Assembly: GCA_002378005.1 (NCBI GenBank)
Contig: DFQY01000049.1
Location: forward strand, 1 to 13,203
Length of the DNA: 13,203 nucleotides
DNA from: Flavobacteriales bacterium UBA3477
Lineage (GTDB): Bacteria > Bacteroidota > Bacteroidia > Flavobacteriales > Schleiferiaceae
Direction: 5' to 3'
In this document: piece by piece, positions 7,211 to 13,203 of the stretch
Position numbering within the stretch: the stretch's first letter is position 1
Layout of the letters: every line of letters begins with the position of its first letter
Program-made: the position numbers and the translations under genes
The notes under the pieces: generated by a model
Seen by the model: only the letters and a program-made list of their open reading frames with translations
What the model was told of the DNA's origin: nothing
Databases searched by the model: none

Positions 7211-7872
7211 ATCGTAGGGTCCAATTTTTCCAAGTACTCCGTAGGCACTATTTCCCGATCCACCGGGGTAACTACAAACGTACTGCTCGACGAGCCGTAG
7301 CCAACGCTCTGTTGGCGTCTGGCAACTTCTCTTTGGTTCTGCATAGAGACTTGAACTCCCTTTACAATTCCCCAAGCAGCACTAACGATGATGCCAAAAT
7401 AAGCCACTACACCACCTATAATCAATCCCGCAATGGCCGTCCATCCGTCGCCTGGATCTGCAGCCAGCGCGACAAGAAAAATTCCCGTTCCCGTTCCTAA
7501 TGAGATAAGCGCACCTTTGCCGGCAGCCTTGGCCCCTTCTCCCAAGCTCGAAGGCAAGGGTCGGAGTTCTTGAATTGCGACGCCTCCCCCAACTTCTTGC
7601 GGTCCCATATACAAGAACTGTTGATGTCCTGCGGAATCCTGGCAGAGGGCATAATAGAATGCGGCATCCGTTAAAAGCGTTAGGTAATCCGTTTCTGAAT
7701 CAAAGGAAAACTCCGAGATCTCCGCCTGGTCTGTCACCACCGCCACTACACTATACCCTTCGTCAATGGCGCCGGTTAAATCATAGACCACCGGCATGGA
7801 TAAAGGACAGGGTGGTACTTCTGCAAAAAGTAACACAGGTAAAAAGGCAAATAGGAACAGGAGCTTTTTCAT
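7207..7872 (-). CDS. Exported membrane protein of unknown function with a glycine-rich helical hairpin
   Basis: A 221-residue protein I do not recognise. It has a typical signal peptide (MKKLLFLFAFLPVLLFA, cleavage near residue 17). A mature domain at about 18-110 contains cysteines C22 and C77 that could pair in the periplasm. Two hydrophobic, Gly/Ala-rich segments follow at about 120-138 and 144-170, joined by a short ADPGDG turn, so the chain probably makes a helical hairpin in a membrane. The C-terminal 50 residues are polar, with a basic NQREVARRQQ stretch, a serine run (194-197) and a charged end. The start has a fair GAGGA about 11 bases upstream, which is unusual here. It lies only 22 bases beyond the terminator of the TonB-dependent receptor gene on the same strand. 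Its TAA (7207-7209) overlaps the PBP stop. The signal peptide and gene-like spacing support it being real. Confidence 0.75.
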   Translation of the reverse strand: MKKLLFLFAFLPVLLFAEVPPCPLSMPVVYDLTGAIDEGYSVVAVVTDQAEISEFSFDSETDYLTLLTDAAFYYALCQDSAGHQQFLYMGPQEVGGGVAIQELRPLPSSLGEGAKAAGKGALISLGTGTGIFLVALAADPGDGWTAIAGLIIGGVVAYFGIIVSAAWGIVKGVQVSMQNQREVARRQQSVGYGSSSSTFVVTPVDREIVPTEYLEKLDPTI

Positions 7873-7894
7873 GACCGACGGTTTCCTCTAAAAT

Positions 7895-7920
7895 AAAAAA
7901 AGCCCCGAACGAATCCGAGG
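7895..7920 (-). terminator. Intrinsic terminator with UUCG loop, downstream of the TonB-dependent receptor
   Basis: Read on the minus strand, CCTCGGA pairs with TTCGGGG (two G-T wobbles) around a TTCG tetraloop (7903-7920), followed by C and seven T residues (7901-7895). UUCG loops are exceptionally stable and typical of bacterial terminators. A perfect 12-base palindrome GATTTTAAAATC (7920-7931) sits directly before it, just after the receptor stop codon at 7943-7945. Confidence 0.85.
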
Positions 7921-7942
7921 ATTTTAAAATCTTGTTGTTTTT

Positions 7943-10417
7943 CTAGTACATCTCCATATCCATGCCGCCGCCTTCGCCGCGGTTCACATCGCGACGTCTG
8001 CGCTGTACTTCACCAAAATTGTAGGTAAGGCCAAACTCAACGACGCGAGACATCCAACGGAATTGTCCTTCTTGTGTCCAGTTTGGACCGGCGTTCTCGT
8101 AGTTCCATCCCATGGTGTTGAAGATGTCTTGACAGTTAATAGAGAAGTTTAACCTGTCGTCCATGAATCCTTGTTTGAAGCCACCGCCCACAAAGTAGAA
8201 CGGGCGACCAATACCTTGGGCACCCACCCTCTTACTTCTGTAGTTCCCCATCAGCTGCAAACTTGCATCTTTCCATAGCGGGGTGCTGATCATGGTGTTC
8301 AATCCGAAACCAAAACCGCTATTGTTCCATGTTCTGCCATCAACTTCCCCGCGCACTTGGCTGTAGAAGTAGTTCCCGCCGATGCTGGCAAAACCACCCT
8401 TGTTGCCGAGCTTGCCTCGATAGTTTAATTCGAGACCGGCATCCTCACCGTCGTTCAAGTTCCGGAAGGTGGTCAAATTTATCCCTGTACTGTCCACGAT
8501 GTTGAACCAATTAATCATGTTGCTCTTATCGCGGAAATACAAGTTGGAAGTGAACGTACCGCCCTTTTGCATGATGTGGGTATATCCCGCTTCATAGGCT
8601 CCGGTAAATTCCGGCAAGAGGTACGGGTTCCCTTGACGCAAGTTGAACGGATCACTGTAGTCGATAAACGGGTTCAATTGACGACCGCGTGGTCGCTCTA
8701 CCCGTCGGCTGTAGCTGATGTTCAGTTCACGGCCACGAGCAATCTCATACGTCAAGAAAGCGCTTGGGTACACCTGGAAGTAGTTATTGTAGAAAGTAGA
8801 ATCCTGAGTGATTTGGGTGGCTGTAATGTTCGCCTGCTCCGCACGTAAACCAAGCTGATAGCCCCACTTTCCTTTCTTAAATCCGTAGTTTGAATACGCA
8901 GCAAAAATGTTCTCAGAGTATAAGAACTCGTTCACGCTAAGTGGATCGATCGCCGTTACACCCGTACTGATATCGGTATTGAAGCGCTCAAAACCGTCGA
9001 GGTCGTCGCGCATGATGACCTTCACCCCAGATTCTAAACGGGTAGATTCACCCCACTTTTTGGTATAATCTGCTAGGCAATTGAACTCCCATTGGTCGCC
9101 ATAACTGTGTGTATTATAGCGCATCGAAGGCGTTTTTCCACCATTAACGCCAAGGGTATCCTGCTCAAAGTCCATGCGGTCGTCGCGCATCCCATCGGTA
9201 TAGGAGAAACGAACGTTCAACGACTCATCTTTCGAAGGTTTCCAATCGTAAATAGCATCCACGCTGTTGTTCCAGCTCGTACCGTTTTCCTCAGAGTACT
9301 GACTAATCGCGTAGGCGCTATATGGTGTAGTCCAGTCTGTGATCTTGTCCTCAAAACGCGGACGAAGCCCTTGGTTCAATGTGCCCTGAAGGGTAAAAGT
9401 ATGTTTGGTACTTGGGGTCCAATCAATCCCTGCTTTGATATTATTACCATTGCGGCCGCCGAAACCCTCTGCCTCTTGATAGGTGGTGTAAGTACCGTCG
9501 GCGAGTTGGCTGATGCGGTTGGACCAATTCGTTCTTGGGTAACGCCCAGAGCTGTGTCCGGCGTTGAAGAAGTAGTTGATGTTTTCGTTTTTGTAGTTGA
9601 GGTTCACCCCGGCGCGCACTCGGTCCGCTCCTGACCACGAAGTATTGACAGAGCCATTCAATCCTTGCAACGCGCTTTTCTTGAGCACAATGTTAATCAT
9701 GCCCGCGGTTCCGTCCGGATCGTATTTCGCGGATGGGTTTGTCATCACCTCAATTTTCTCAATGCTGTTCCCCGGCAAGGCCGCCAAAAGGGCACTTAGA
9801 TCTTCACCAGTGAAGCGCGACGGACGACCGTCAATCATAATACGAACAGCGCTAGAGCCGCGGAGGGTTATGTTCCCTTCGATGTCCAGTTCTACGGATG
9901 GGATATTTTCTAAAATGTCGGTGGCAGATCCTGTTTTACTGAGGATGAGCTTAGACGGATCATAGACTTTGCGGTCTATTTCATTGGTCATGAATTGGCG
10001 TTCGGCCTCCACCGTGACCTCCTCAAGCTCAATACCCGAAGATATGAGGGCAACATTGCCGAGGTCTTGCTCAGTACCATCACGTCCTAAACGGATTTCT
10101 TGCGTCAAGGTCTTGTAGCCGACAAAAGCAAATTCTACGGTGGTCGGTCCTAATGCGATGCCTTCCACCATGAACTTTCCTTTCTCGTTAGACATACCGC
10201 CAGTGACCAAATCTTCACTGAGTTTGCTCACAACTTTGATGGCCGCGAAGGCCAAAGGTTCTTGGGTTTCTGAATCTACGAGGGTACCAGAGATCTTACC
10301 AATCTTCGGCATTTTAGATGGATCAAATCCACCGCGACCGCCCGGTTGCTGTGCCATGGCGGGGATGCTTAAGCTAAGGAAGAAGGCCACGAAGACCTTG
10401 AAAAGTTGGTTCGTCAT
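7943..10417 (-). CDS. TonB-dependent outer-membrane receptor (outer membrane beta-barrel family)
   Basis: An 824-residue outer-membrane protein. The signal peptide ends at AMA (residue 22). A carboxypeptidase-regulatory-like domain covers about 41-125 (ISGTLVDSETQEPLAFAAI, then FAFVGYKT). The plug domain at about 140-247 includes ATDILENIPSVELDIEGNI, ITLRGSSAVRIMIDGRPS and IEKIEVMTNPSAKYDPDGTA, which is the signature of the PF14905-type (OMP_b-brl_3) TonB receptors of Bacteroidota. The barrel runs from about 250 to Phe801, with many alternating aromatic strands and a closing VVEFGLTYNF. There is no SusD-like partner next to it, so a glycan-uptake pair is not supported; the ligand is unknown. 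The mature N-terminus (QQPGGRGG) and a 23-residue tail after the last strand (four Arg in a row, then Gly and Met-rich MDMEMY) lie outside the conserved domains. It has its own promoter and terminator, so it appears to be a single-gene unit. Confidence 0.88.
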   Translation of the reverse strand: MTNQLFKVFVAFFLSLSIPAMAQQPGGRGGFDPSKMPKIGKISGTLVDSETQEPLAFAAIKVVSKLSEDLVTGGMSNEKGKFMVEGIALGPTTVEFAFVGYKTLTQEIRLGRDGTEQDLGNVALISSGIELEEVTVEAERQFMTNEIDRKVYDPSKLILSKTGSATDILENIPSVELDIEGNITLRGSSAVRIMIDGRPSRFTGEDLSALLAALPGNSIEKIEVMTNPSAKYDPDGTAGMINIVLKKSALQGLNGSVNTSWSGADRVRAGVNLNYKNENINYFFNAGHSSGRYPRTNWSNRISQLADGTYTTYQEAEGFGGRNGNNIKAGIDWTPSTKHTFTLQGTLNQGLRPRFEDKITDWTTPYSAYAISQYSEENGTSWNNSVDAIYDWKPSKDESLNVRFSYTDGMRDDRMDFEQDTLGVNGGKTPSMRYNTHSYGDQWEFNCLADYTKKWGESTRLESGVKVIMRDDLDGFERFNTDISTGVTAIDPLSVNEFLYSENIFAAYSNYGFKKGKWGYQLGLRAEQANITATQITQDSTFYNNYFQVYPSAFLTYEIARGRELNISYSRRVERPRGRQLNPFIDYSDPFNLRQGNPYLLPEFTGAYEAGYTHIMQKGGTFTSNLYFRDKSNMINWFNIVDSTGINLTTFRNLNDGEDAGLELNYRGKLGNKGGFASIGGNYFYSQVRGEVDGRTWNNSGFGFGLNTMISTPLWKDASLQLMGNYRSKRVGAQGIGRPFYFVGGGFKQGFMDDRLNFSINCQDIFNTMGWNYENAGPNWTQEGQFRWMSRVVEFGLTYNFGEVQRRRRDVNRGEGGGMDMEMY

Positions 10418-10484
10418 GAGTTAAAGACGGGTATTTGGGTCAAAGGTTTAACCGATGCGCAAAAACCATGCGAGAACGGCAGCC

Positions 10485-10513
10485 CAAATATATAAGACTA
10501 TATCGGCCTAAAA
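10485..10513 (-). promoter_or_regulatory. Bacteroidota-type promoter for the TonB-dependent receptor gene
   Basis: On the minus strand TATATTTG (10492-10485) is a perfect match to the Bacteroidota -7 box TAnnTTTG. A T-rich TTTTAG (10513-10508) ending about 15-17 bases upstream may act as the -33 element, though it lacks the usual TTG. Transcription would start near 10480, giving a leader of about 60 bases before the ATG at 10415-10417. It lies in the 117-base gap downstream of the YwaF-type gene. Confidence 0.6.
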
Positions 10514-10534
10514 TGTTGAGAATGTGTGAAAATG

Positions 10535-11254
10535 CTAAACGACTCGGACACCGATGGAGTTGCGCACACGAATGCGACGCAGGACCACTTCAATGAGAAG
10601 GAAGTTCAACGCTGCAAACAGTTCAAAGAACACCACATGCATATACGGGAAAGATTCGCTTCTAATCACCAATGGGTTGTCTACGATTGGCGGCTCCATC
10701 AAGTACATGTAGTTTCCACCCGTAATCAGGTTTACTCCCAAAGCAATAACGGCCATCAGCTGTATACGTCCAAAGTTGCGCAGCCAGGCTCCTTTCTCTA
10801 GCGGCTGTTGATGCACATAAATAATGTATAGGCCAACCGCAATGATAGAAGCATGATTCACGTAATAATCGAAGGCATATATAGGATTGATTCCATGAGT
10901 AAACTCTGGCGTCAACAAGCTTTGTAGCCCTCCAGCAATTCCGGTGAAGGTGACCAATTCCCCCATCCACTTCTTACCCACCAAGAAATACCCGATGATT
11001 AGAAGTCGCGAAAACCCGCACATATGAATAGGCAAACTGCCGCCCCAAGTAAATTCCCCTCGGCTCACATACAGCGAGGTCATTCCCGCGAAAGCGAGAA
11101 GAAGGACAAAGGCCCAACCGCGTTCAAAGGCTCGGCGCCCCTGAATACTTAGATTTCTCCCGAGCCAAATAGGGAAAGTGATAATCAATAAGGATACTGC
11201 CCAACCGAACCAGTAGAGCAATGAATCCGGAGTGAGTGCAACATGTAGTTCCAT
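10535..11254 (-). CDS. YwaF/TIGR02206 family polytopic membrane protein
   Basis: A 239-residue integral membrane protein with about seven hydrophobic segments: roughly 12-32, 47-62, 81-95, 100-115, 132-147, 165-178 and 205-226. Family-typical motifs are present: GSLPIHMCGFSRLL (72-85), TGIAGGLQSLLTPEF (104-118), NHASIIAVGLYIIYV (133-147) and GGNYMYLMEPP (179-189), followed by SFPYM. These match the conserved LPLH-C, GxxQxLLTP, FxxxH and NYM-x2-L-x-P pattern of the YwaF/TIGR02206 membrane proteins, whose function is unknown. The C-terminus is strongly basic (RRIRVRNSIGVRVV) and probably cytoplasmic. It is flanked by the SPFH-gene terminator upstream and by the receptor promoter downstream, so it is probably transcribed alone. 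No clear terminator follows its stop at 10535. Confidence 0.8.
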   Translation of the reverse strand: MELHVALTPDSLLYWFGWAVSLLIITFPIWLGRNLSIQGRRAFERGWAFVLLLAFAGMTSLYVSRGEFTWGGSLPIHMCGFSRLLIIGYFLVGKKWMGELVTFTGIAGGLQSLLTPEFTHGINPIYAFDYYVNHASIIAVGLYIIYVHQQPLEKGAWLRNFGRIQLMAVIALGVNLITGGNYMYLMEPPIVDNPLVIRSESFPYMHVVFFELFAALNFLLIEVVLRRIRVRNSIGVRVV

Positions 11255-11299
11255 AGTGCGAGGTGATTAGTTCACTGCCGGTTAAGGGTGTCTCAATAT

Positions 11300-11330
11300 A
11301 AAAAAAGGCGGCCAAAATAGGCCGCCTTTT
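11300..11330 (-). terminator. Intrinsic terminator downstream of the SPFH-domain gene
   Basis: A perfect seven-base-pair GGCGGCC/GGCCGCC stem (11307-11313 and 11320-11326) closes a six-base AT-rich loop. On the minus strand it is followed by seven T residues (11306-11300), and the A/T runs extend the stem. It begins about 25 bases after the SPFH gene stop. The plus-strand side also has four T residues, but no plus-strand gene ends here. Confidence 0.92.
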
Positions 11331-11354
11331 GCTAAATTAATGTCTCTTTTAAGA

Positions 11355-12164
11355 CTAGTTGTTCCCTAGAATCAGGGGCAAACCGTCGTCGCCACCTACG
11401 ACCACAACCTTTGTGTTCGGGCTCTCCGCCAAACGCAACGTGGCCTCGATTCCTTTGTCTTTCAACACCTTGTCCGTCAAAGACTGGCTCAAGATGCGGT
11501 TTGCCGCAGCTTTACCTTCTGCCTCGATGCGCTGACGCTCGGCTTCTTTCACGGCACGTGTCAAACGGAACTCGTACTCAAGTGCCACTTGCTCTTGCTC
11601 TAGTTTGCGCTCGATCGCCTGCTTCAATTTATCTGGTAGACCTACGTCGCGTATCAATACCGCATCCAACTCAATGTATTTTTCTTGGATACGAGTAGCT
11701 GCTAAAACGAAAATCTCCGTCTGTATGCTATCGCGCTTAGAACTGTACAGCTCTTCTGGCAAGTATTTACCAATGACCTCACGCGTCGCCGAACGAATTT
11801 CTGGTATTACAATGCGCTCGTGGTAGTTCTCGCCCACTTCGTTGTGGAGGTAACCGATGTTCTCTTCGATAGGACGGTAGCGGTAGGAAAGCTCGGCCCG
11901 AATGGTCAAACCATTGGCACTCAACACTTCCATCACTGAACGGTCTTCTTGAATACGTGTGCTGTATACAAACATACGGTTCCAAGGCGCGATGATTTTC
12001 AAACCTTGATCGTATACTTTATCAACTTTCAAACCAGAGAATAGGTCATACTGAACGCCCGCCTCCCCGGCATCAATTTTCACGAACAGGCGCGACGAAA
12101 ATAGTAGGACGAATAAGAAAACACCAAAGGCTGGGATCAACCATTTTGGAAAATTTGGATTCAT
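11355..12164 (-). CDS. Prohibitin-like SPFH domain membrane protein
   Basis: A 269-residue protein with one N-terminal membrane segment (about residues 9-27). An SPFH/band 7 domain follows at about 28-195; visible features are VKIDAGEAGVQYDLFSG, GLKIIAPWNRMFVYSTR and LTIRAELSYRYRP. A charged helical, probably coiled-coil region rich in Glu, Arg, Gln and Lys (about 176-225) includes AVKEAERQRIEAEGKAAANR, typical of prohibitin-type proteins. Such proteins form large ring-like membrane oligomers that often control membrane proteases such as FtsH or organise membrane domains. No protease gene is adjacent, so the partner is not shown by context. The protein ends in a hydrophobic TKVVVVGGDDGLPLILG. 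There is no NfeD partner, which argues against the stomatin/NfeD operon type. A strong terminator follows. Confidence 0.88.
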   Translation of the reverse strand: MNPNFPKWLIPAFGVFLFVLLFSSRLFVKIDAGEAGVQYDLFSGLKVDKVYDQGLKIIAPWNRMFVYSTRIQEDRSVMEVLSANGLTIRAELSYRYRPIEENIGYLHNEVGENYHERIVIPEIRSATREVIGKYLPEELYSSKRDSIQTEIFVLAATRIQEKYIELDAVLIRDVGLPDKLKQAIERKLEQEQVALEYEFRLTRAVKEAERQRIEAEGKAAANRILSQSLTDKVLKDKGIEATLRLAESPNTKVVVVGGDDGLPLILGNN

Positions 12165-12353
12165 ATAAATAGTGAATTAGTTACTCTATGTAAGGTAGCA
12201 AAAAGTGGTCCAACGGCGAAGGCTTGTCAACGTGTCATGGAAAATGGTGGAATTTCCCACTTTTGGCTGATTTCGGGCCAATTTTATCCCGTTTTCGTCC
12301 GATTTCACTCAAAAACAGAGTAAAAACTACATTTTTTCGCACTTTTCTGACCC

Positions 12354-13079
12354 TTAGGTAAAGAGCTCGGTTAGGACCTCCAAGCTTTTGAATGTCCCAA
12401 AACTGTCGAGATGGATATTCATGAAGCGCTCTAAGCCTTCCAATAATGATCGGCGTCCAGCCTTTGGAATGTGGAGCGGTCCCTCGAAATCCCAACGCAG
12501 GGCTTCGCGCAAATACTCGCTAGTCCCGGCATCTAAATAGGGATGTAGGAGCGACGGCTCGGATAAGAAGGCGCCGTCTTGGAGATCAAAAAATTGGTCC
12601 CCCGTAACCTTCTTAGCCTCTGGGCCAAAACCCAAATATTGTGTCAACTTCGCCCAGATGGCCAGGTGAAAAGCAGCGGGCAATTCATCCAAGGTATCCA
12701 GCGCCAAACATGCGCCGCGCACAAATTCGAACTTCGCTTCATTGGCCTCCTCCTCGCGAAGGCTTTTGGTAAACAACTCGGCCAAAAACAACGCCACCGC
12801 ATTGCGCACCGGATCGTAGGGAATGGCCGTGTAGGTCAAATCCATATTCGCCTCTTTTATACGCTCGAGCTTGCCCTCTCCTTTGTGCGTGTGGAGTAAT
12901 TCCACTAGTGTGAGCGGCAACAACATGCTTGAACGCACCGCGCCTCTTTTACTGCCCACGCTGTTCACCAAGAAGCTCAGCAACCCGAACCCATCCGTAT
13001 ATACACGTACGATTCGGCTACTGTCGCCGTACTTGAGCGAACTCAAAACAATGCCCTTGCTGTGGTGGTAGTTTGCCAT
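12354..13079 (-). CDS. recO: DNA repair protein RecO
   Basis: A 241-residue protein matching the usual RecO length. The N-terminal OB-fold (about 1-80) begins with HSKGIVLSSLKYGDSSRIVRVYT, the family hallmark, followed by GLLSFLVNSVGSKRG. The helical C-terminal half ends with RRSLLEGLERFMNIHL (209-224) and FKSLEVLTELF, again typical. RecO works with RecR and RecF to load RecA onto SSB-coated single-stranded DNA at gaps and also anneals strands. The zinc-finger cysteines seen in some RecO proteins are absent; only one Cys (124) occurs. The ATG at 13077-13079 is preferred to one at 13125-13127 because the conserved domain begins immediately after it and the extra 16 residues look like translated promoter. 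A 189-base gap separates its stop from the SPFH gene, so the two are probably separate units. Confidence 0.92.
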   Translation of the reverse strand: MANYHHSKGIVLSSLKYGDSSRIVRVYTDGFGLLSFLVNSVGSKRGAVRSSMLLPLTLVELLHTHKGEGKLERIKEANMDLTYTAIPYDPVRNAVALFLAELFTKSLREEEANEAKFEFVRGACLALDTLDELPAAFHLAIWAKLTQYLGFGPEAKKVTGDQFFDLQDGAFLSEPSLLHPYLDAGTSEYLREALRWDFEGPLHIPKAGRRSLLEGLERFMNIHLDSFGTFKSLEVLTELFT

Positions 13080-13083
13080 AGGA

Positions 13084-13116
13084 TAAAAGTACTTTTTTGC
13101 GTCCGGTTTAAACAAA
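13084..13116 (-). promoter_or_regulatory. Putative recO promoter
   Basis: On the minus strand a TTTG (13116-13113) and a TACTTTTA (13091-13084; 7/8 match to TAnnTTTG) are separated by 21 bases, close to the Bacteroidota -33/-7 arrangement. Transcription would begin at or next to the A of the recO ATG (13079), leaving no room for a ribosome binding site. Confidence 0.45.
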
Positions 13117-13148
13117 TTCTCTCGCACCTTGTCTTATTTAAGTACCCC

Positions 13149-13171
13149 GTCCCTAACCTAGTTCAAGGGAC
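13149..13171. repeat. Short interrupted inverted repeat upstream of recO
   Basis: GTCCCT (13149-13154) and AGGGAC (13166-13171) form a perfect six-base inverted repeat, and the interior holds a further AAC/GTT pair offset by two bases. It lies between the neighbouring gene's terminator and the putative recO promoter. It is not followed by a T-run on either strand, so it is not an intrinsic terminator. Confidence 0.4.
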
Positions 13172-13174
13172 AAC

Positions 13175-13199
13175 AAAAAACCCGAGCCTGCGGCTCGGG
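13175..13199 (-). terminator. Intrinsic terminator of a gene beyond the right edge
   Basis: CCCGAGCC (13181-13188) and GGCTCGGG (13192-13199) form a perfect eight-base-pair stem with a three-base loop. On the minus strand it is followed by six T residues (13180-13175), so it should end a minus-strand transcript entering from the right. The plus-strand side also has T residues at the window edge and could work in reverse, but no plus-strand gene ends here. Confidence 0.88.
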
Positions 13200-13203
13200 G
13201 TTT

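Noticed and set aside
9092..9634. Open frame of 180 codons on the plus strand
   Set aside because: It lies wholly antisense to the receptor gene, and its composition is that of a shadow frame of the strongly supported minus-strand protein.
7943..11254. The receptor and the YwaF-type gene as one transport operon
   Set aside because: A 117-base gap with a perfect -7 box separates them and the protein families have no known link.
12165..12353. The 189-base gap between the SPFH gene and recO as a possible small RNA or regulatory locus
   Set aside because: I found no stable hairpin with a T-run, no convincing TAnnTTTG box and no plausible small gene. It must contain the SPFH promoter, but I could not place it.
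12235..12495. Open frame of 86 codons on the minus strand spanning the recO 3' end
   Set aside because: Half is an alternative frame of recO and the rest is AT-rich intergenic sequence; no domain, signal peptide or ribosome binding site.

Overview
The window reads as a stretch of ordinary chromosome from a member of the Bacteroidota, most likely Flavobacteriales. Evidence for this is a gliding-motility lipoprotein (GldH), a type IX secretion attachment protein (PorZ) with its own C-terminal sorting domain, a Cys-rich RicT of the Bacteroidota form, an outer-membrane TonB-dependent receptor with a carboxypeptidase-regulatory-like N-terminus, a TAnnTTTG-type promoter, and start codons mostly without a Shine-Dalgarno sequence. 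Genes are tightly packed, and GC looks moderate (near 50 % by eye). No tRNA, rRNA, CRISPR array, insertion sequence or phage gene was seen.

Layout. 1-626 (+): the C-terminal end of an FAD/Fe-S oxidoreductase overlapping a small three-cysteine protein of unknown function. 627-2344 (-): ricT then gldH, two bases apart and clearly one operon, with gldH ending exactly against the stop of the small protein. 2345-2418 is a divergent intergenic gap. 2419-7210 (+): porZ followed 34 bases later by a class A penicillin-binding protein. 7207-7872 (-): an exported, glycine-rich membrane protein of unknown function whose stop overlaps the PBP stop. 7895-7920: a strong intrinsic terminator for the next gene. 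7943-10417 (-): TonB-dependent outer-membrane receptor with a recognisable promoter upstream. 10535-11254 (-): YwaF/TIGR02206-type polytopic membrane protein. 11300-11330: terminator. 11355-12164 (-): prohibitin-like SPFH membrane protein. 12354-13079 (-): RecO recombination mediator. 13175-13199: terminator of a gene lying beyond the right edge.

How the genes fit together. The left and central part is cell-envelope biology: GldH (gliding), PorZ (type IX secretion attachment complex) and a peptidoglycan polymerase/transpeptidase, together with the RNA-processing/regulatory factor RicT. From memory, the ricT-gldH-PBP neighbourhood is common in Flavobacteria; here porZ sits inside it, on the other strand with the PBP. 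The right half is a series of single genes, most with their own terminators. I see no convincing new multi-gene system. The most open items are the two unrecognised proteins (156-626 and 7207-7872), the arginine/glycine tail of RicT, and -7-like boxes placed so close to start codons that some transcripts may be leaderless.
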